A stretch of 47,850 nt of DNA from Sporosarcina limicola. Lineage in GTDB: Bacteria; Bacillota; Bacilli; Bacillales_A; Planococcaceae. The translations under genes and the position numbers were made by a program. Where the stretch lies: assembly GCF_014873855.1 (NCBI RefSeq), contig NZ_JADBEL010000022.1, forward strand, positions 18,648 to 66,497, in the 5' to 3' direction. The notes under the pieces were generated by a model. The model was not told the origin of the DNA and did no database searches. It worked only from the letters and a program-made list of their open reading frames with translations. Within the stretch, counting starts at the first letter, position 1. The number at the start of each line of letters is the position of its first letter. This document shows, piece by piece, positions 1-7,543 of the stretch.

Positions 1-97
1 GACTCGACAGGCATAAGATGGTTTGGCGAAGCGGCGCCCTTTGCCGCACAGTCAAAACAGCTTATGTCCCGAGAGTCTGGGAGTCGGAGCTAGACAT
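1..97. repeat. Long imperfect palindrome, probable interspersed structured repeat, cut by window edge
   Basis: Bases 1-17 pair imperfectly with 61-77 (a GACTC...CATAAG arm against CTTATG...GAGTC). Inside, GTTTGGC can pair with GTCAAAAC (one bulge) and GCGGC with GCCGC, giving a nested cruciform or stem-loop. No open reading frame explains it, and it does not fold as a tRNA, although B. subtilis has tRNA genes beyond yabR. Read on the minus strand (TGTCTAGCTCCG...CATAAG...CTTATGCCTGTC) it resembles, from memory, palindromic repeats scattered through Bacillaceae and Planococcaceae genomes. The element continues beyond base 1. Confidence 0.45.
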
Positions 98-141
98 TAA
101 AGAAAAGCGAAAAAGGCCGCTTAGGCATAAGTTCGCAACAC

Positions 142-180
142 ATAACAAAACGGTTTCCACCTAGGAAACCGTTTTGTTAT
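142..180. terminator. Strong stem-loop, possible bidirectional terminator
   Basis: A perfect 17-bp inverted repeat (142-158 with 164-180) around a 5-base loop. The stem itself contains TTTTG runs but no clean T tract follows on either strand. It lies just beyond the yabR terminator and may protect against transcription from the left neighbour. Confidence 0.45.
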
Positions 181-233
181 CCCAAAAAAGTAAAAAAGCG
201 GCGGACAAGGGCTATCACCCACTGTCCGCCGCT
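181..233 (-). terminator. Rho-independent terminator of yabR
   Basis: An 11-bp GC-rich stem (AGCGGCGGACA at 197-207 with its complement at 223-233) is followed on the minus strand by a T-rich run (the A tract at 185-196 of the plus strand). It sits about 50 bases after the yabR stop codon. Confidence 0.8.
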
Positions 234-281
234 CTTTTCTGTCTACCACACATTTTTTCCTGAATTGAAACAGCTAGCAAG

Positions 282-710
282 TTATCCTCTTCTTGCGCCG
301 CGGCCACCGCGTTTCGATTCCGTTGCTCTTTTCAAAGTCGTCAGACGCTCTTCGCTGTCTTTCATGAACTTCGCCATCTTCTGTTCAAAGTTCTCAGGAC
401 GATCACTCATAACGGGACGACCACCTTGGCGCGGACGTTGAGGGCGCTGAGGACGTTCCGGGCGTTGTTCAGACTCGGGTTTCGCCTTTCTGATGGACAA
501 CCCGATTTTACCGTCTGTTCCGACATTCATCACTTTTACTTCAACCATATCGCTGACTTTTAAATGATCATTGATGTCTTTTACATAATTGTCCGCCACT
601 TCACTGATATGGACAAGACCTGTCGAACCATTCGGTAACTCAACGAATGCTCCGAAGTTTGTGATTCCTGTTACTTTTCCCTCTAACTTGCTGCCTACTT
701 CAATTGACAT
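282..710 (-). CDS. yabR: S1 RNA-binding domain protein YabR
   Basis: A 142-residue cytosolic protein with one S1 (OB-fold) domain over about residues 5-75 (motifs GKVTGI, GAFVEL, GLVHISE), followed by a basic proline/arginine repeat tract (RPERPQRPQRPRQ) and an RGG-like C terminus (RGGRGARRG). The family, also called general stress protein 13-like, binds RNA and probably ribosomes, but the precise role is not established. The ATG at 710 has an AAGGAGGAG ribosome binding site. It has its own promoter at 808-835 and a terminator at 181-233, so it is probably monocistronic. Position after divIC matches B. subtilis yabR. Confidence 0.9.
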   Translation of the reverse strand: MSIEVGSKLEGKVTGITNFGAFVELPNGSTGLVHISEVADNYVKDINDHLKVSDMVEVKVMNVGTDGKIGLSIRKAKPESEQRPERPQRPQRPRQGGRPVMSDRPENFEQKMAKFMKDSEERLTTLKRATESKRGGRGARRG

Positions 711-807
711 AAAAAAAATGCTCCTCCTTAAAATTTAAGCGGGCCCCACGCTGGAGACCTTCTAACCGTTATTCACGAGTCCTGCAAAATACAAGATTCT
801 TACTTCC

Positions 808-835
808 ATTATAGCCAACAAAAAAAGAGTGTCAA
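808..835 (-). promoter_or_regulatory. Sigma-A promoter of yabR, built into the divIC terminator
   Basis: On the minus strand TTGACA (830-835) and TATAAT (808-813) are separated by 16 bases. The -35 box lies in the loop of the divIC terminator, and the 3' stem arm plus T tract form the promoter spacer. The predicted leader of yabR is about 90 bases. Confidence 0.75.
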
Positions 836-850
836 TAAGACTACTCTTTT
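818..850 (-). terminator. Terminator of divIC
   Basis: The stem AAAAGAGT/ACTCTTTT (823-830 with 843-850) begins at the divIC stop codon and is followed on the minus strand by a run of seven to eight T. It shares bases with the yabR promoter. Confidence 0.75.
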
Positions 851-1260
851 CCGGCGTCTTTTTTATCCGTTTTCTTCTTATTTTCCGGAATCGAAAAAAT
901 AATTTCATTTTTTTCGGACAAAAAGTATTCTTTCCGCGCAAGTTTAGCAATATAGTCATCATCATTCAATTTCACAAGTTGCCTTTGTAGCATTTCATGG
1001 TCTTCCTGTACCCCTTCAAGTTGAGCGAGTAATTCAACTTTCCGCTGTTCTTTCGCAACCAATACTTGCTTCTGCTTAATGAACATTTGTGTTAGACCGC
1101 CAAGGATAATAGCCGCAGTAATTGCGAAAACAGTCAGTCTGCGATACAAACGGATTTTTCGCGTATTCTTACGACTTTCTTTTTTTTGCAAGGAACGGAC
1201 ATAATCAGTTTGAATCGATGCGACCGATGAGGACGATTTTCTCTGCTGCTTTTGTTCCAT
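841..1260 (-). CDS. divIC: Cell-division protein DivIC (FtsB family)
   Basis: A 139-residue bitopic membrane protein of the divisome: a basic cytoplasmic N terminus, one transmembrane helix at about residues 42-61, then an extracytoplasmic coiled coil (about 62-98) and the family-typical C-terminal motif DDYIAKLARKEYFLSEKNE. DivIC works with DivIB and FtsL at the septum. The frame stays open to a GTG at 1269, but that codon overlaps the AAGGAGGTG ribosome binding site, so the ATG at 1260 with 8-base spacing is the likely start. It follows yabQ as in B. subtilis. Confidence 0.93.
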   Translation of the reverse strand: MEQKQQRKSSSSVASIQTDYVRSLQKKESRKNTRKIRLYRRLTVFAITAAIILGGLTQMFIKQKQVLVAKEQRKVELLAQLEGVQEDHEMLQRQLVKLNDDDYIAKLARKEYFLSEKNEIIFSIPENKKKTDKKDAGKE

Positions 1261-1316
1261 ACCTTGCACCTCCTTCTCAACTCACAACACAATTTGTTAA
1301 TCCATAAAATTATACC

Positions 1317-1784
1317 TCATATCTCTCTTTTTATAAAGAGATTTCTGGAAAGTATACGGAACAGTTTAACAAACGGTGTAAGAAGGAGTACAACAATCCT
1401 AACGGCTATGCGGATGAGCTGGCGGATGATGGAAATGATTACATGTATAATGAACCAAATTGGTTTAACAATCATTATCAATAGTATCCGCCCGAAAAAA
1501 CGAAATGGCTTATAAAAACAACTTACGTAAAGTAACATTCCGCTAATCTGGGCAAACGGATCATACATGCGCCATGCCCCGTCCCGAACAAGAAAAAGGA
1601 TATAAAACGTCCCGCATCCGATAAGGACCCAACCAAATACCTCAAACCAGATTGTATATTTTCTTATAAACGACTTTTTCCCAGCATGTGCTGTCCCTGT
1701 ACCAACCAAATCCATAAATGCGCCAGCCATAATGCCCGTCCCAATCATCGCAAGCAGACTAAGAAACTGGACTGAGAGGCTCAT
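1317..1784 (-). CDS. yabQ: Spore cortex biosynthesis protein YabQ
   Basis: A 155-residue polytopic membrane protein with four or five hydrophobic segments (about 5-28, 45-65, 75-92, 98-145). YabQ is needed for spore cortex formation and in B. subtilis sits in the outer forespore membrane. Its ATG overlaps the TGA of yabP in the sequence ATGA (1781-1784), so the two are translationally coupled and share the sigma-E-like promoter at 2110-2139. C-terminal residues are basic (RNLFIKREI). Confidence 0.9.
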   Translation of the reverse strand: MSLSVQFLSLLAMIGTGIMAGAFMDLVGTGTAHAGKKSFIRKYTIWFEVFGWVLIGCGTFYILFLVRDGAWRMYDPFAQISGMLLYVSCFYKPFRFFGRILLIMIVKPIWFIIHVIISIIRQLIRIAVRIVVLLLTPFVKLFRILSRNLFIKREI

Positions 1785-2077
1785 CCAAACAATTTATGGA
1801 GGAAATTTTTCGAACCTGATTCTTCTTCGTCATATTGGATGGTACTAACCGTCCCTTCCAATGTAAGAAGTCCTTTATCGACATCGAGATGGACGATGCG
1901 CAGTTCTTCCCCGCGTATTTGCAGCAATCCTTGTGATGTCCGAACAAGAAATTCTTCCTGATCAAAACGGTCAATTGATTTTACCGATGTGAGGTCCATC
2001 CTTTTCCTATTGCGCATTGTGACCACATGATCCCCTGATGGGATTGCGTACGTAGGACTGTCCGTCTGAAATTGCAT
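1781..2077 (-). CDS. yabP: Sporulation protein YabP
   Basis: A 98-residue protein of the YabP/YqfC family, seen with yabQ in nearly all Bacillales. The centre carries the family pattern of short beta strands (MDLTSVKSIDRFDQEEFLV; HLDVDKGLLTLEG). It is expressed in the mother cell and required for sporulation in B. subtilis; the molecular role is unknown. The start ATG is preceded by AAAGGGGGA. The first gene of a two-gene yabPQ operon. Confidence 0.9.
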   Translation of the reverse strand: MQFQTDSPTYAIPSGDHVVTMRNRKRMDLTSVKSIDRFDQEEFLVRTSQGLLQIRGEELRIVHLDVDKGLLTLEGTVSTIQYDEEESGSKNFLHKLFG

Positions 2078-2109
2078 ATATATCCCCCTTTGCTTGTACG
2101 TTCACAGCC

Positions 2110-2139
2110 ATCTTATGCAGAGAAATAAAAAAACATGAC
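2110..2139 (-). promoter_or_regulatory. Sigma-E-like promoter of yabPQ, overlapping the rqcP terminator
   Basis: On the minus strand GTCATGTT (2132-2139) lies 14 bases upstream of CATAAGAT (2110-2117), close to the sigma-E consensus GTCATATT/CATACAAT with normal spacing. The -35 is the 3' arm of the palindromic terminator of rqcP. The predicted start of transcription leaves about 25 bases before the yabP ATG. In B. subtilis yabP and yabQ belong to the sigma-E regulon. Confidence 0.65.
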
Positions 2140-2159
2140 AGGAAAATTTCCTGTCATGT
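2122..2159 (-). terminator. Terminator after rqcP
   Basis: A perfect 13-bp inverted repeat (2133-2145 with 2147-2159, ACATGACAGGAAA type) is followed on the minus strand by seven T. It closes the yabM-mazG-rqcP transcript three bases after the rqcP stop. Confidence 0.8.
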
Positions 2160-2162
2160 CGG

Positions 2163-2453
2163 TCAATCTTCATCATCCATAAATTCCGGTTCAACCTTTT
2201 CAAGTTTCTCCTCATTCATAATCGTGTACATCGAAGCAGCTTCTTCTTTCTTTGTCGACTCTTTCAATGCTTCAATTTTCACCGTTACAATTTTTTGGCC
2301 AAAACGGATTGCAAGTTCATCATTTCCTTTGACAACAGAGGACGCTTTTGCCACTTTTCCATTGATTGTAATACGCCCTTGGTCTGCTACTTGCTTCGCA
2401 AGTGTTCGACGTTTAATAAGTCGGGACACTTTTAAAAATTTATCGAGTCTCAT
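2163..2453 (-). CDS. rqcP: RqcP (YabO/Hsp15-like), S4-domain ribosome quality control protein
   Basis: A 96-residue protein with an S4 RNA-binding domain in residues 1-60 ([30 protein letters not shown]). RqcP binds stalled 50S subunits with RqcH and supports alanine tailing of nascent chains. The frame is open to 2501, but the family start is MRLDKFL at 2453, preceded by a purine-rich AAGGGAAGGG. The start lies 14 bases inside the 3' end of mazG, implying coupled translation. The acidic C-terminal extension (EPEFMDDED) is a little longer than in the 86-residue B. subtilis protein. Confidence 0.9.
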   Translation of the reverse strand: MRLDKFLKVSRLIKRRTLAKQVADQGRITINGKVAKASSVVKGNDELAIRFGQKIVTVKIEALKESTKKEEAASMYTIMNEEKLEKVEPEFMDDED

Positions 2454-3909
2454 AATTCTTTTCCCTTCCCTTCGCTTGTTGCCAAAATGATTCGAGTTCA
2501 TCGAGTGTATACTCGTTAAAATCCCCTTGGCCTTCCTTCACACTTTTTTCAACGAATGAAAACCGTGTTTTGAACTTGTGATTCGCATGGATCATCGCTT
2601 CCTCAGGGGACAATTTTAAAAAGCGCGAGAGATTGACGATTGTAAACAAAACATCTCCAAGTTCATCTGTTTGGCTTTGTCTTGTCCCATTCTCCACTTC
2701 GTCACGGAATTCTTGCCATTCCTCTTTGAATTTCTCAAAAGCTCCATCAATAGTTGGCCAATCAAATCCGACTTTCGCTGCTTCTTTTTGATAATTAAAA
2801 GAGGTCAGAAGTGAGGAAGTATGGCGTTCTTGACCTTCCAACAGCGATTCGACTTGCGGTTTCTCACTTTTCTTGATTTCCTGCCAATTTCGAAGGACTT
2901 CTTCGGAATCTTCTACGTCTGTATCGCCAAACACATGTGGATGACGGCGAATCATTTTCGCACTTACCGCTTGAAGAATATCCTCCATCCCGAAATACCC
3001 GTCATCTTCACCAATCTGGGCATGAAGGAACACTTGCAGCAAGACATCGCCGAGCTCTTCGATGATTCCTTCGTCGTCCCCTTGTTCAATCGCCTCAAGT
3101 AGTTCATGCGCTTCCTCTATTAAATAGCGTTTTAGCGATTCATGCGTCTGTTCCTGGTCCCATGGACAACCGTCTGGAGCGCGCAGGGTCGCAATAATTT
3201 CCCGGAATGTCGCCCAGTCTTTCAACCGATTTTCTCGCTCCATAACGGGCGGTACATACACCGTCGTCAAATTGTCGATTTCCGTCACCCGATCCAGTTC
3301 GAACAATGGAACAGTCCGTAGCTTTTCACCCGTAGAGCCAGCCGCCGTCACAATCGTCACTGGATGGTCATACGTATATTTGTCCATAAGCGTCAGCTTC
3401 ACTTCCGAAGCCACGAATGCGTCGTACACCTGTCCAATCAAGACATGTTGTGTCATATTAACAGCATCCCGCTTCAACTCCGTGCCGTCAAGTAGCTGAA
3501 ATCCTTCAATCGGATCCATCCGTAGCGCCGCGAAAATCGGGTCAAGGAAGCTATTACCGCCCGCAATTTCCAGCGCAACGATACCCGCTCGTTCTTTCTC
3601 AACAAGAAGCTGCACAGTCCGCTCCGCAACCAAAGGATGTCCTGGTACAACGTACGTTACCGGTTTCTCTTGGCACATAACGAGTAGTTCCTCTACGATT
3701 TGTTCATAAACACTTTCGAACGCATCATTGTTTTCATAGATTTCATCGAAACTCGTGATTTCGATTCCTTCCGCCCTTAATTCCGCGACGGCGGGGTGCT
3801 GATCTGTCCGTGCAACGATATGGCTCGCCGCTTTCAACTTCCGGTATGTGCCAAGCGATAATTGGTCCAAGTCTCCTGCACCGAGACCGATTATTGTTAT
3901 CGAATTCAT
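2440..3909 (-). CDS. mazG: YabN: tetrapyrrole methylase-like plus MazG nucleotide pyrophosphohydrolase fusion
   Basis: A 489-residue fusion, the length of B. subtilis YabN. Residues 1 to about 215 form a TP-methylase fold ([28 protein letters not shown]); the rest is MazG, with metal-binding [10 protein letters not shown] and [10 protein letters not shown] followed by a second [12 protein letters not shown] repeat. MazG hydrolyses NTPs or aberrant nucleotides; the methylase half has no proven substrate. A GTG at 3918 overlaps the ribosome binding site AAGGTGA, so ATG 3909 is preferred. It starts 5 bases after yabM ends. Confidence 0.92.
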   Translation of the reverse strand: MNSITIIGLGAGDLDQLSLGTYRKLKAASHIVARTDQHPAVAELRAEGIEITSFDEIYENNDAFESVYEQIVEELLVMCQEKPVTYVVPGHPLVAERTVQLLVEKERAGIVALEIAGGNSFLDPIFAALRMDPIEGFQLLDGTELKRDAVNMTQHVLIGQVYDAFVASEVKLTLMDKYTYDHPVTIVTAAGSTGEKLRTVPLFELDRVTEIDNLTTVYVPPVMERENRLKDWATFREIIATLRAPDGCPWDQEQTHESLKRYLIEEAHELLEAIEQGDDEGIIEELGDVLLQVFLHAQIGEDDGYFGMEDILQAVSAKMIRRHPHVFGDTDVEDSEEVLRNWQEIKKSEKPQVESLLEGQERHTSSLLTSFNYQKEAAKVGFDWPTIDGAFEKFKEEWQEFRDEVENGTRQSQTDELGDVLFTIVNLSRFLKLSPEEAMIHANHKFKTRFSFVEKSVKEGQGDFNEYTLDELESFWQQAKGREKNYETR

Positions 3910-3914
3910 ATCAT

Positions 3915-5504
3915 TCACCTTCTATTCGTCAGTCGTAATTGCAATGTCGCCAATCGTTTACCGAACGGTAGTAAATACCATTCCTTCTCTACCATTATAC
4001 GTGATTTCATGATGACAAGGAGGAAAACTGCTCCACCCATCACAACAGACGTGAGCGCAATCAGCGTCGCCGCTATACGAGACGACATATTATCGAACAA
4101 AATCTGTTCCGCCACCCACATCCACGGAACAACAATTGTAAACATTAGCACAGTCGCCGCCATCACCCAGCCGTAAAAACGGATGGGCGCCAACCAAATT
4201 GGCCATACCTTCTTGAAATAAAAAATGAGTCCAACTGTGATTACCACAAAACCGATATTCCCTGCAATCGCTGCGCCCGTCACGTCCCATAGAGGCACAA
4301 GGACAAGATTTGCAACAATTTTCACCACCAATCCTCCGATTAGTAGCAACGTCGGGATTTTTACTTTCCCCGCGCCTTGAAGAATGGCTGTTAGCGGTAA
4401 AATCAAGGACAGCCAAAAAATTTGGAACGAGAATATAATGAGTGCTACGGAACCATCGCTTGTCTGGAACAGCATTTCATTGACATAAGGTAAAACGAGA
4501 GCAAGCCCCGCAGCAGCACCCCAACCGAATAGGAAAGCAGTCCGGAATGTCAATCGGATGAACGGTAGTACCCCACGGCCTTCCTTTTTCGCTGCATGAT
4601 GAGCAATGAGCGGAACGATGGCAAGCGCCAGTGTCGAAGCGATTAGGATACCCATCTGCACAAGTGGCTGTCCACGATCATAGACACCTTTCATCTCCAT
4701 AGCAGCATCTCCTACGAAACCGTTAGTTAGAAGTATTTTGTACACTGTGAACGAATCGGTCAACTGGAATAGCAATAGAATAAGCGAACTTGCGCTGACA
4801 CTCAAACTAACAATCGTCAATTCCTTCACAACTTGCCACGTATCGACTTTTTCCAATGGGCCTTTGAAGGAATTTCGGAAATAAAGCGCAAGAATGACAA
4901 CGCCGGCAGCTTCCCCGACAACCGCACCCCACATCGCCACTTCACCTGCTGTATAGAGCGAAGCGCCTGCCCTCATCGCAACCCACGTCCCGATAAGAAT
5001 CACTGTCACACGGAATGCCTGCTCACCAACACCAGAAACCGCAACCGGTACCATCCGCCCCTCCGATTGGAATGAACCCTTCAACACTGCAAGCGTAGGC
5101 ATCAGCAAAACAATGTACGCACCCGCTCGCAGCAGCGCAACAAGCTCTGGATCACCCATCGAACGTGCGAAAAACGGGGCAAATGTCAGTAGGATGATGA
5201 AAAACGATACAGACAAACCTACTAAATAAATAAATGCGACTCGCATCATCGCTTTCGCCTCACCACGGCTCGTACTTCCTGCAAGTAATTTCGACACAGC
5301 CACCGCAAATCCATAAGACGTCCAGACAATGAAAATACCAATGAACGGATACACTTGTTGGTAAATGTAAAACCCTTTATCACCTACAAGATTTTGAAAC
5401 GGAATGCGATAAACCGCACCCAGTAGTTTAACAATGATTGCCGAAACCGTCAGGATTGATGCGCCTTTCATGAACGTTTTCATATTCCAATCCACTGAAG
5501 ACAT
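3915..5504 (-). CDS. yabM: YabM, SpoVB-like polysaccharide/lipid flippase (MVF superfamily)
   Basis: A 529-residue integral membrane protein with about 14 hydrophobic segments and the family opening FMKGASILTVSAII and YRIPFQNLVGDKG. This family (SpoVB, MurJ, YtgP) moves lipid-linked saccharides or peptidoglycan precursors across the membrane; the exact substrate of YabM is unknown. A good ribosome binding site (AAAGAGG, 7-base spacing) supports ATG 5504. It leads the yabM-mazG-rqcP operon. In B. subtilis spoVT lies directly upstream; here about 13 kb of other genes intervenes. Confidence 0.88.
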   Translation of the reverse strand: MSSVDWNMKTFMKGASILTVSAIIVKLLGAVYRIPFQNLVGDKGFYIYQQVYPFIGIFIVWTSYGFAVAVSKLLAGSTSRGEAKAMMRVAFIYLVGLSVSFFIILLTFAPFFARSMGDPELVALLRAGAYIVLLMPTLAVLKGSFQSEGRMVPVAVSGVGEQAFRVTVILIGTWVAMRAGASLYTAGEVAMWGAVVGEAAGVVILALYFRNSFKGPLEKVDTWQVVKELTIVSLSVSASSLILLLFQLTDSFTVYKILLTNGFVGDAAMEMKGVYDRGQPLVQMGILIASTLALAIVPLIAHHAAKKEGRGVLPFIRLTFRTAFLFGWGAAAGLALVLPYVNEMLFQTSDGSVALIIFSFQIFWLSLILPLTAILQGAGKVKIPTLLLIGGLVVKIVANLVLVPLWDVTGAAIAGNIGFVVITVGLIFYFKKVWPIWLAPIRFYGWVMAATVLMFTIVVPWMWVAEQILFDNMSSRIAATLIALTSVVMGGAVFLLVIMKSRIMVEKEWYLLPFGKRLATLQLRLTNRR

Positions 5505-5592
5505 ACCCGCGCCTCTTTCGTTTTTGGATGAAACTAGTATAGCATTAATAGGTTGTTCATTTTATTCCCCTTACAAAACACTGTTCACATAT

Positions 5593-5622
5593 TTGCCTGA
5601 AAAGTATATTTTCATGTATAAT
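5593..5622 (+). promoter_or_regulatory. Sigma-A promoter for the response regulator leader
   Basis: TTGCCT (5593-5598) and TATAAT (5617-5622) are separated by 18 bases. It is divergent from yabM. Transcription would begin near 5629 and run through about 150 untranslated bases with two stem-loops before the response regulator gene. Confidence 0.55.
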
Positions 5623-5628
5623 AATCAT

Positions 5629-5777
5629 ATATAAGTAAACATTTCTCACTACAACCCCTACCATCAGGGTAATGGTTGTCAAAACGTTATTTCTGTTTCT
5701 GCGAACCACCCTTTTGCTTCTGACGGCGCGGGGTGGTTTTCTTGTTTTCTAGAACATTATAAAAGAGGTGCATATAA
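5629..5777 (+). promoter_or_regulatory. Candidate transcription attenuator with short leader reading frame
   Basis: Four mutually exclusive segments are visible. Segment 1 (ACAACC...TACC, 5651-5662) pairs with segment 2 (GGTA..GGTTGT, 5668-5679). Segment 3 (AACCACCC, 5704-5711) pairs with segment 4 (GGGTGGTT, 5731-5738), followed by TTCTTGTTTTCT, a terminator. Segment 2 as GGG-TAA-TGGTT (5667-5677) can instead pair with all of segment 3, an antiterminator. An ORF of 26 codons (5672-5752, MVVKTLFLFLRTTLL...) starts inside segment 2 and crosses the terminator; its ribosome binding site is weak (AGGG too close to ATG). No upstream plus-strand gene needs a terminator here. Confidence 0.55.
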
Positions 5778-6473
5778 ATGCCAAAACATATTTTACTAGT
5801 TGAAGACGATGAATCGATTCGTGATATGGTGGAGAACTATTTAACAAGTGAAGGCTTCACCATTACAACAGCCGCGGATGGCGAAGAGGCCGTGCAAAAG
5901 GGTTTGAATTCCTCATTTGATTTAATGATTCTAGATATTATGATGCCGAAGCTTGATGGTTTAGAAGTATTAAAGATTATTCGCGGGAAAAGTGCACTCC
6001 CGATTTTAATAATGTCAGCGAAAGATAGTGATGTTGATAAAGCACTGGGACTTGGATTAGGTGCAGATGATTATATTTCAAAACCATTTTCAATGCTGGA
6101 GCTTTCGGCACGGGTGAAGGCTGCGATTAGGCGAGCGACCAACTATTCTAATCCTGTAGGGGCAAAGCAAAATGTATTAATCATTGGTGATTTAACGATC
6201 GACATTCTTAACTTTTCTGTTCTGAAAAAACAGCAACAAGTTAAACTCACCTCGAAGGAATTCGGTATTTTAAAATTATTTGCGACAAACCGGACACGCG
6301 TATTTACAAAAGCGCAAATCTATCACGCCATTTGGAATGATGAGTACCATGGTGATGAAAATATTATCAACGTTCATATGAGAAGATTGCGTGAAAAAAT
6401 AGAAGACGACCCTTCTAATCCCCAATACATTAAAACGCTGTGGGGAATCGGGTATAAGTTAGAAGGTTATTAA
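5778..6473 (+). CDS. OmpR-family response regulator (YcbL-like)
   Basis: A 231-residue regulator: a receiver domain with acidic pocket D10/D11 (VEDDES), phosphoacceptor D53 (ILDIMMP) and lysine in ISKPF (about 103), then an OmpR/PhoB winged helix (LTSKEFGILKLF; VHMRRLREKIEDDP; TLWGIGYKLEGY). It is expected to control the ABC transporter genes downstream. The next gene starts one base after its stop. Gene order and lengths match B. subtilis ycbL-ycbM-ycbN-ycbO closely, so orthology is likely but not tested. Confidence 0.88.
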   Translation: MPKHILLVEDDESIRDMVENYLTSEGFTITTAADGEEAVQKGLNSSFDLMILDIMMPKLDGLEVLKIIRGKSALPILIMSAKDSDVDKALGLGLGADDYISKPFSMLELSARVKAAIRRATNYSNPVGAKQNVLIIGDLTIDILNFSVLKKQQQVKLTSKEFGILKLFATNRTRVFTKAQIYHAIWNDEYHGDENIINVHMRRLREKIEDDPSNPQYIKTLWGIGYKLEGY

Positions 6474-6474
6474 T

Positions 6475-7410
6475 ATGGTATTATTTCTTTCGATTATTAT
6501 ATTTTTGTTAATCACGATTATTTGTTTCCAATACAAAGAAAAAAAAGATCGAAATACTTCCCTCATTTATACACACAAGAAATTACAATCAATCATCACA
6601 GAGCATACGGGCGAAAAGATTTTAACGATGACGAACCATCATGAATTGAAGCAATTATTCAATGCGATTAATGAACTGCTTGATTATAATCAAAAAATTA
6701 TTGCCACACATAAAAAAATGGAACATTCCATGAGGACAATGCTTGCGAATATATCACATGATTTAAAAACGCCATTAACTGTTGTCCTTGGGTATATCGA
6801 AATGCTCCAACTCGACAACGCAATAAGTGACGAAGAACGACAACAATTACTCTCCGGAGTCCATGCAAAAACACTGGAAGTACTTAAGATTATCCATATG
6901 TTTTTCGACTTAGCGAAAATAGAAGCAGGAGATACAGATTATCCAATTACGAAAATAAATGTGAATGAAATTTGCCGAAAAAACATTTTATCCTTCTATG
7001 ATCTGGTGATGTCAATGGGGATTGACATTCAGATTGACATACCTGAAACAACTGTCTTTGCACTCGGTAATGAGGATGCACTTGATAGAATTATCAACAA
7101 CTTACTGTCGAACGCAATTACCTATGGCGCAGACGGGAATATAATTGGACTAGCCATCAGAAACGATGATGTGAACATTTATATCGATATATGGGACCGC
7201 GGGAAAGGCATCGACGAATATCATGTAAATAATGTCTTTGAAAGAATGTATACCCTTGAAGATTCAAGGAATAAATCGTTTCAAGGCAGTGGACTTGGAC
7301 TGACAATTACGAAGCGGCTTGTTGAACTATTGGGGGGCTCTATTCACCTATCGAGCATTCCCTATGAGAAGACCATCTTCACTGTTTCATTAAAAAGAAT
7401 GACCTATTAG
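6475..7410 (+). CDS. Sensor histidine kinase with one membrane anchor (YcbM-like)
   Basis: A 311-residue kinase with a single N-terminal transmembrane helix (about residues 2-20) and no extracellular domain. The HisKA box NISHDLKTPLT places the phosphorylated histidine at H95; the ATPase has an N box (IINNLLSNAI, about 206-215), DRGKGID and GSGLGLTI. A kinase with no sensory loop often relies on its partner transporter for sensing, as in peptide-antibiotic detoxification modules; that is inference here. It is followed by its own terminator (7419-7453), so the transporter pair is transcribed separately. Confidence 0.87.
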   Translation: MVLFLSIIIFLLITIICFQYKEKKDRNTSLIYTHKKLQSIITEHTGEKILTMTNHHELKQLFNAINELLDYNQKIIATHKKMEHSMRTMLANISHDLKTPLTVVLGYIEMLQLDNAISDEERQQLLSGVHAKTLEVLKIIHMFFDLAKIEAGDTDYPITKINVNEICRKNILSFYDLVMSMGIDIQIDIPETTVFALGNEDALDRIINNLLSNAITYGADGNIIGLAIRNDDVNIYIDIWDRGKGIDEYHVNNVFERMYTLEDSRNKSFQGSGLGLTITKRLVELLGGSIHLSSIPYEKTIFTVSLKRMTY

Positions 7411-7418
7411 ATAAGTTT

Positions 7419-7453
7419 GCTTGTAGAGATATCAATGCTCTACAGGCTTTTTT
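7419..7453 (+). terminator. Terminator after the first histidine kinase
   Basis: A 10-bp stem (7419-7428 with 7438-7447) around a 9-base loop, followed by six T. It separates the two-component pair from the ABC transporter genes. Confidence 0.8.
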
Positions 7454-7506
7454 CATACTTAAGGAATTTGTAAGAATCAAGTAATAAAAAAGACAAGTTT
7501 ACCTCT

Positions 7507-7512
7507 TATACT
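7507..7512 (+). promoter_or_regulatory. -10 box of the ABC exporter promoter
   Basis: TATACT at 7507-7512 has no recognisable -35 at 17 bases (ATAAAA), as expected if a response regulator activates the promoter. The upstream A-rich region holds two CAAGT words 16 bases apart. The start codon follows after about 25 transcribed bases with a GAGGAGGAATT ribosome binding site. Confidence 0.4.
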
Positions 7513-7543
7513 AAAGAGAGTCGCATAGCGAGGAGGAATTCAC

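Noticed and set aside
1..97. tRNA gene beyond yabR, as in B. subtilis
   Set aside because: Pairing pattern and lengths do not form a cloverleaf and no CCA end or anticodon loop is seen.
762..965. 67-residue minus-strand frame over the divIC end
   Set aside because: Overlaps divIC, its terminator and the yabR promoter; no ribosome binding site or family match.
7454..7506. 11-bp-phased operator for the first response regulator
   Set aside because: Two CAAGT words are 16 bases apart and a TAAG 7 bases further; the pattern is too weak to call an operator.
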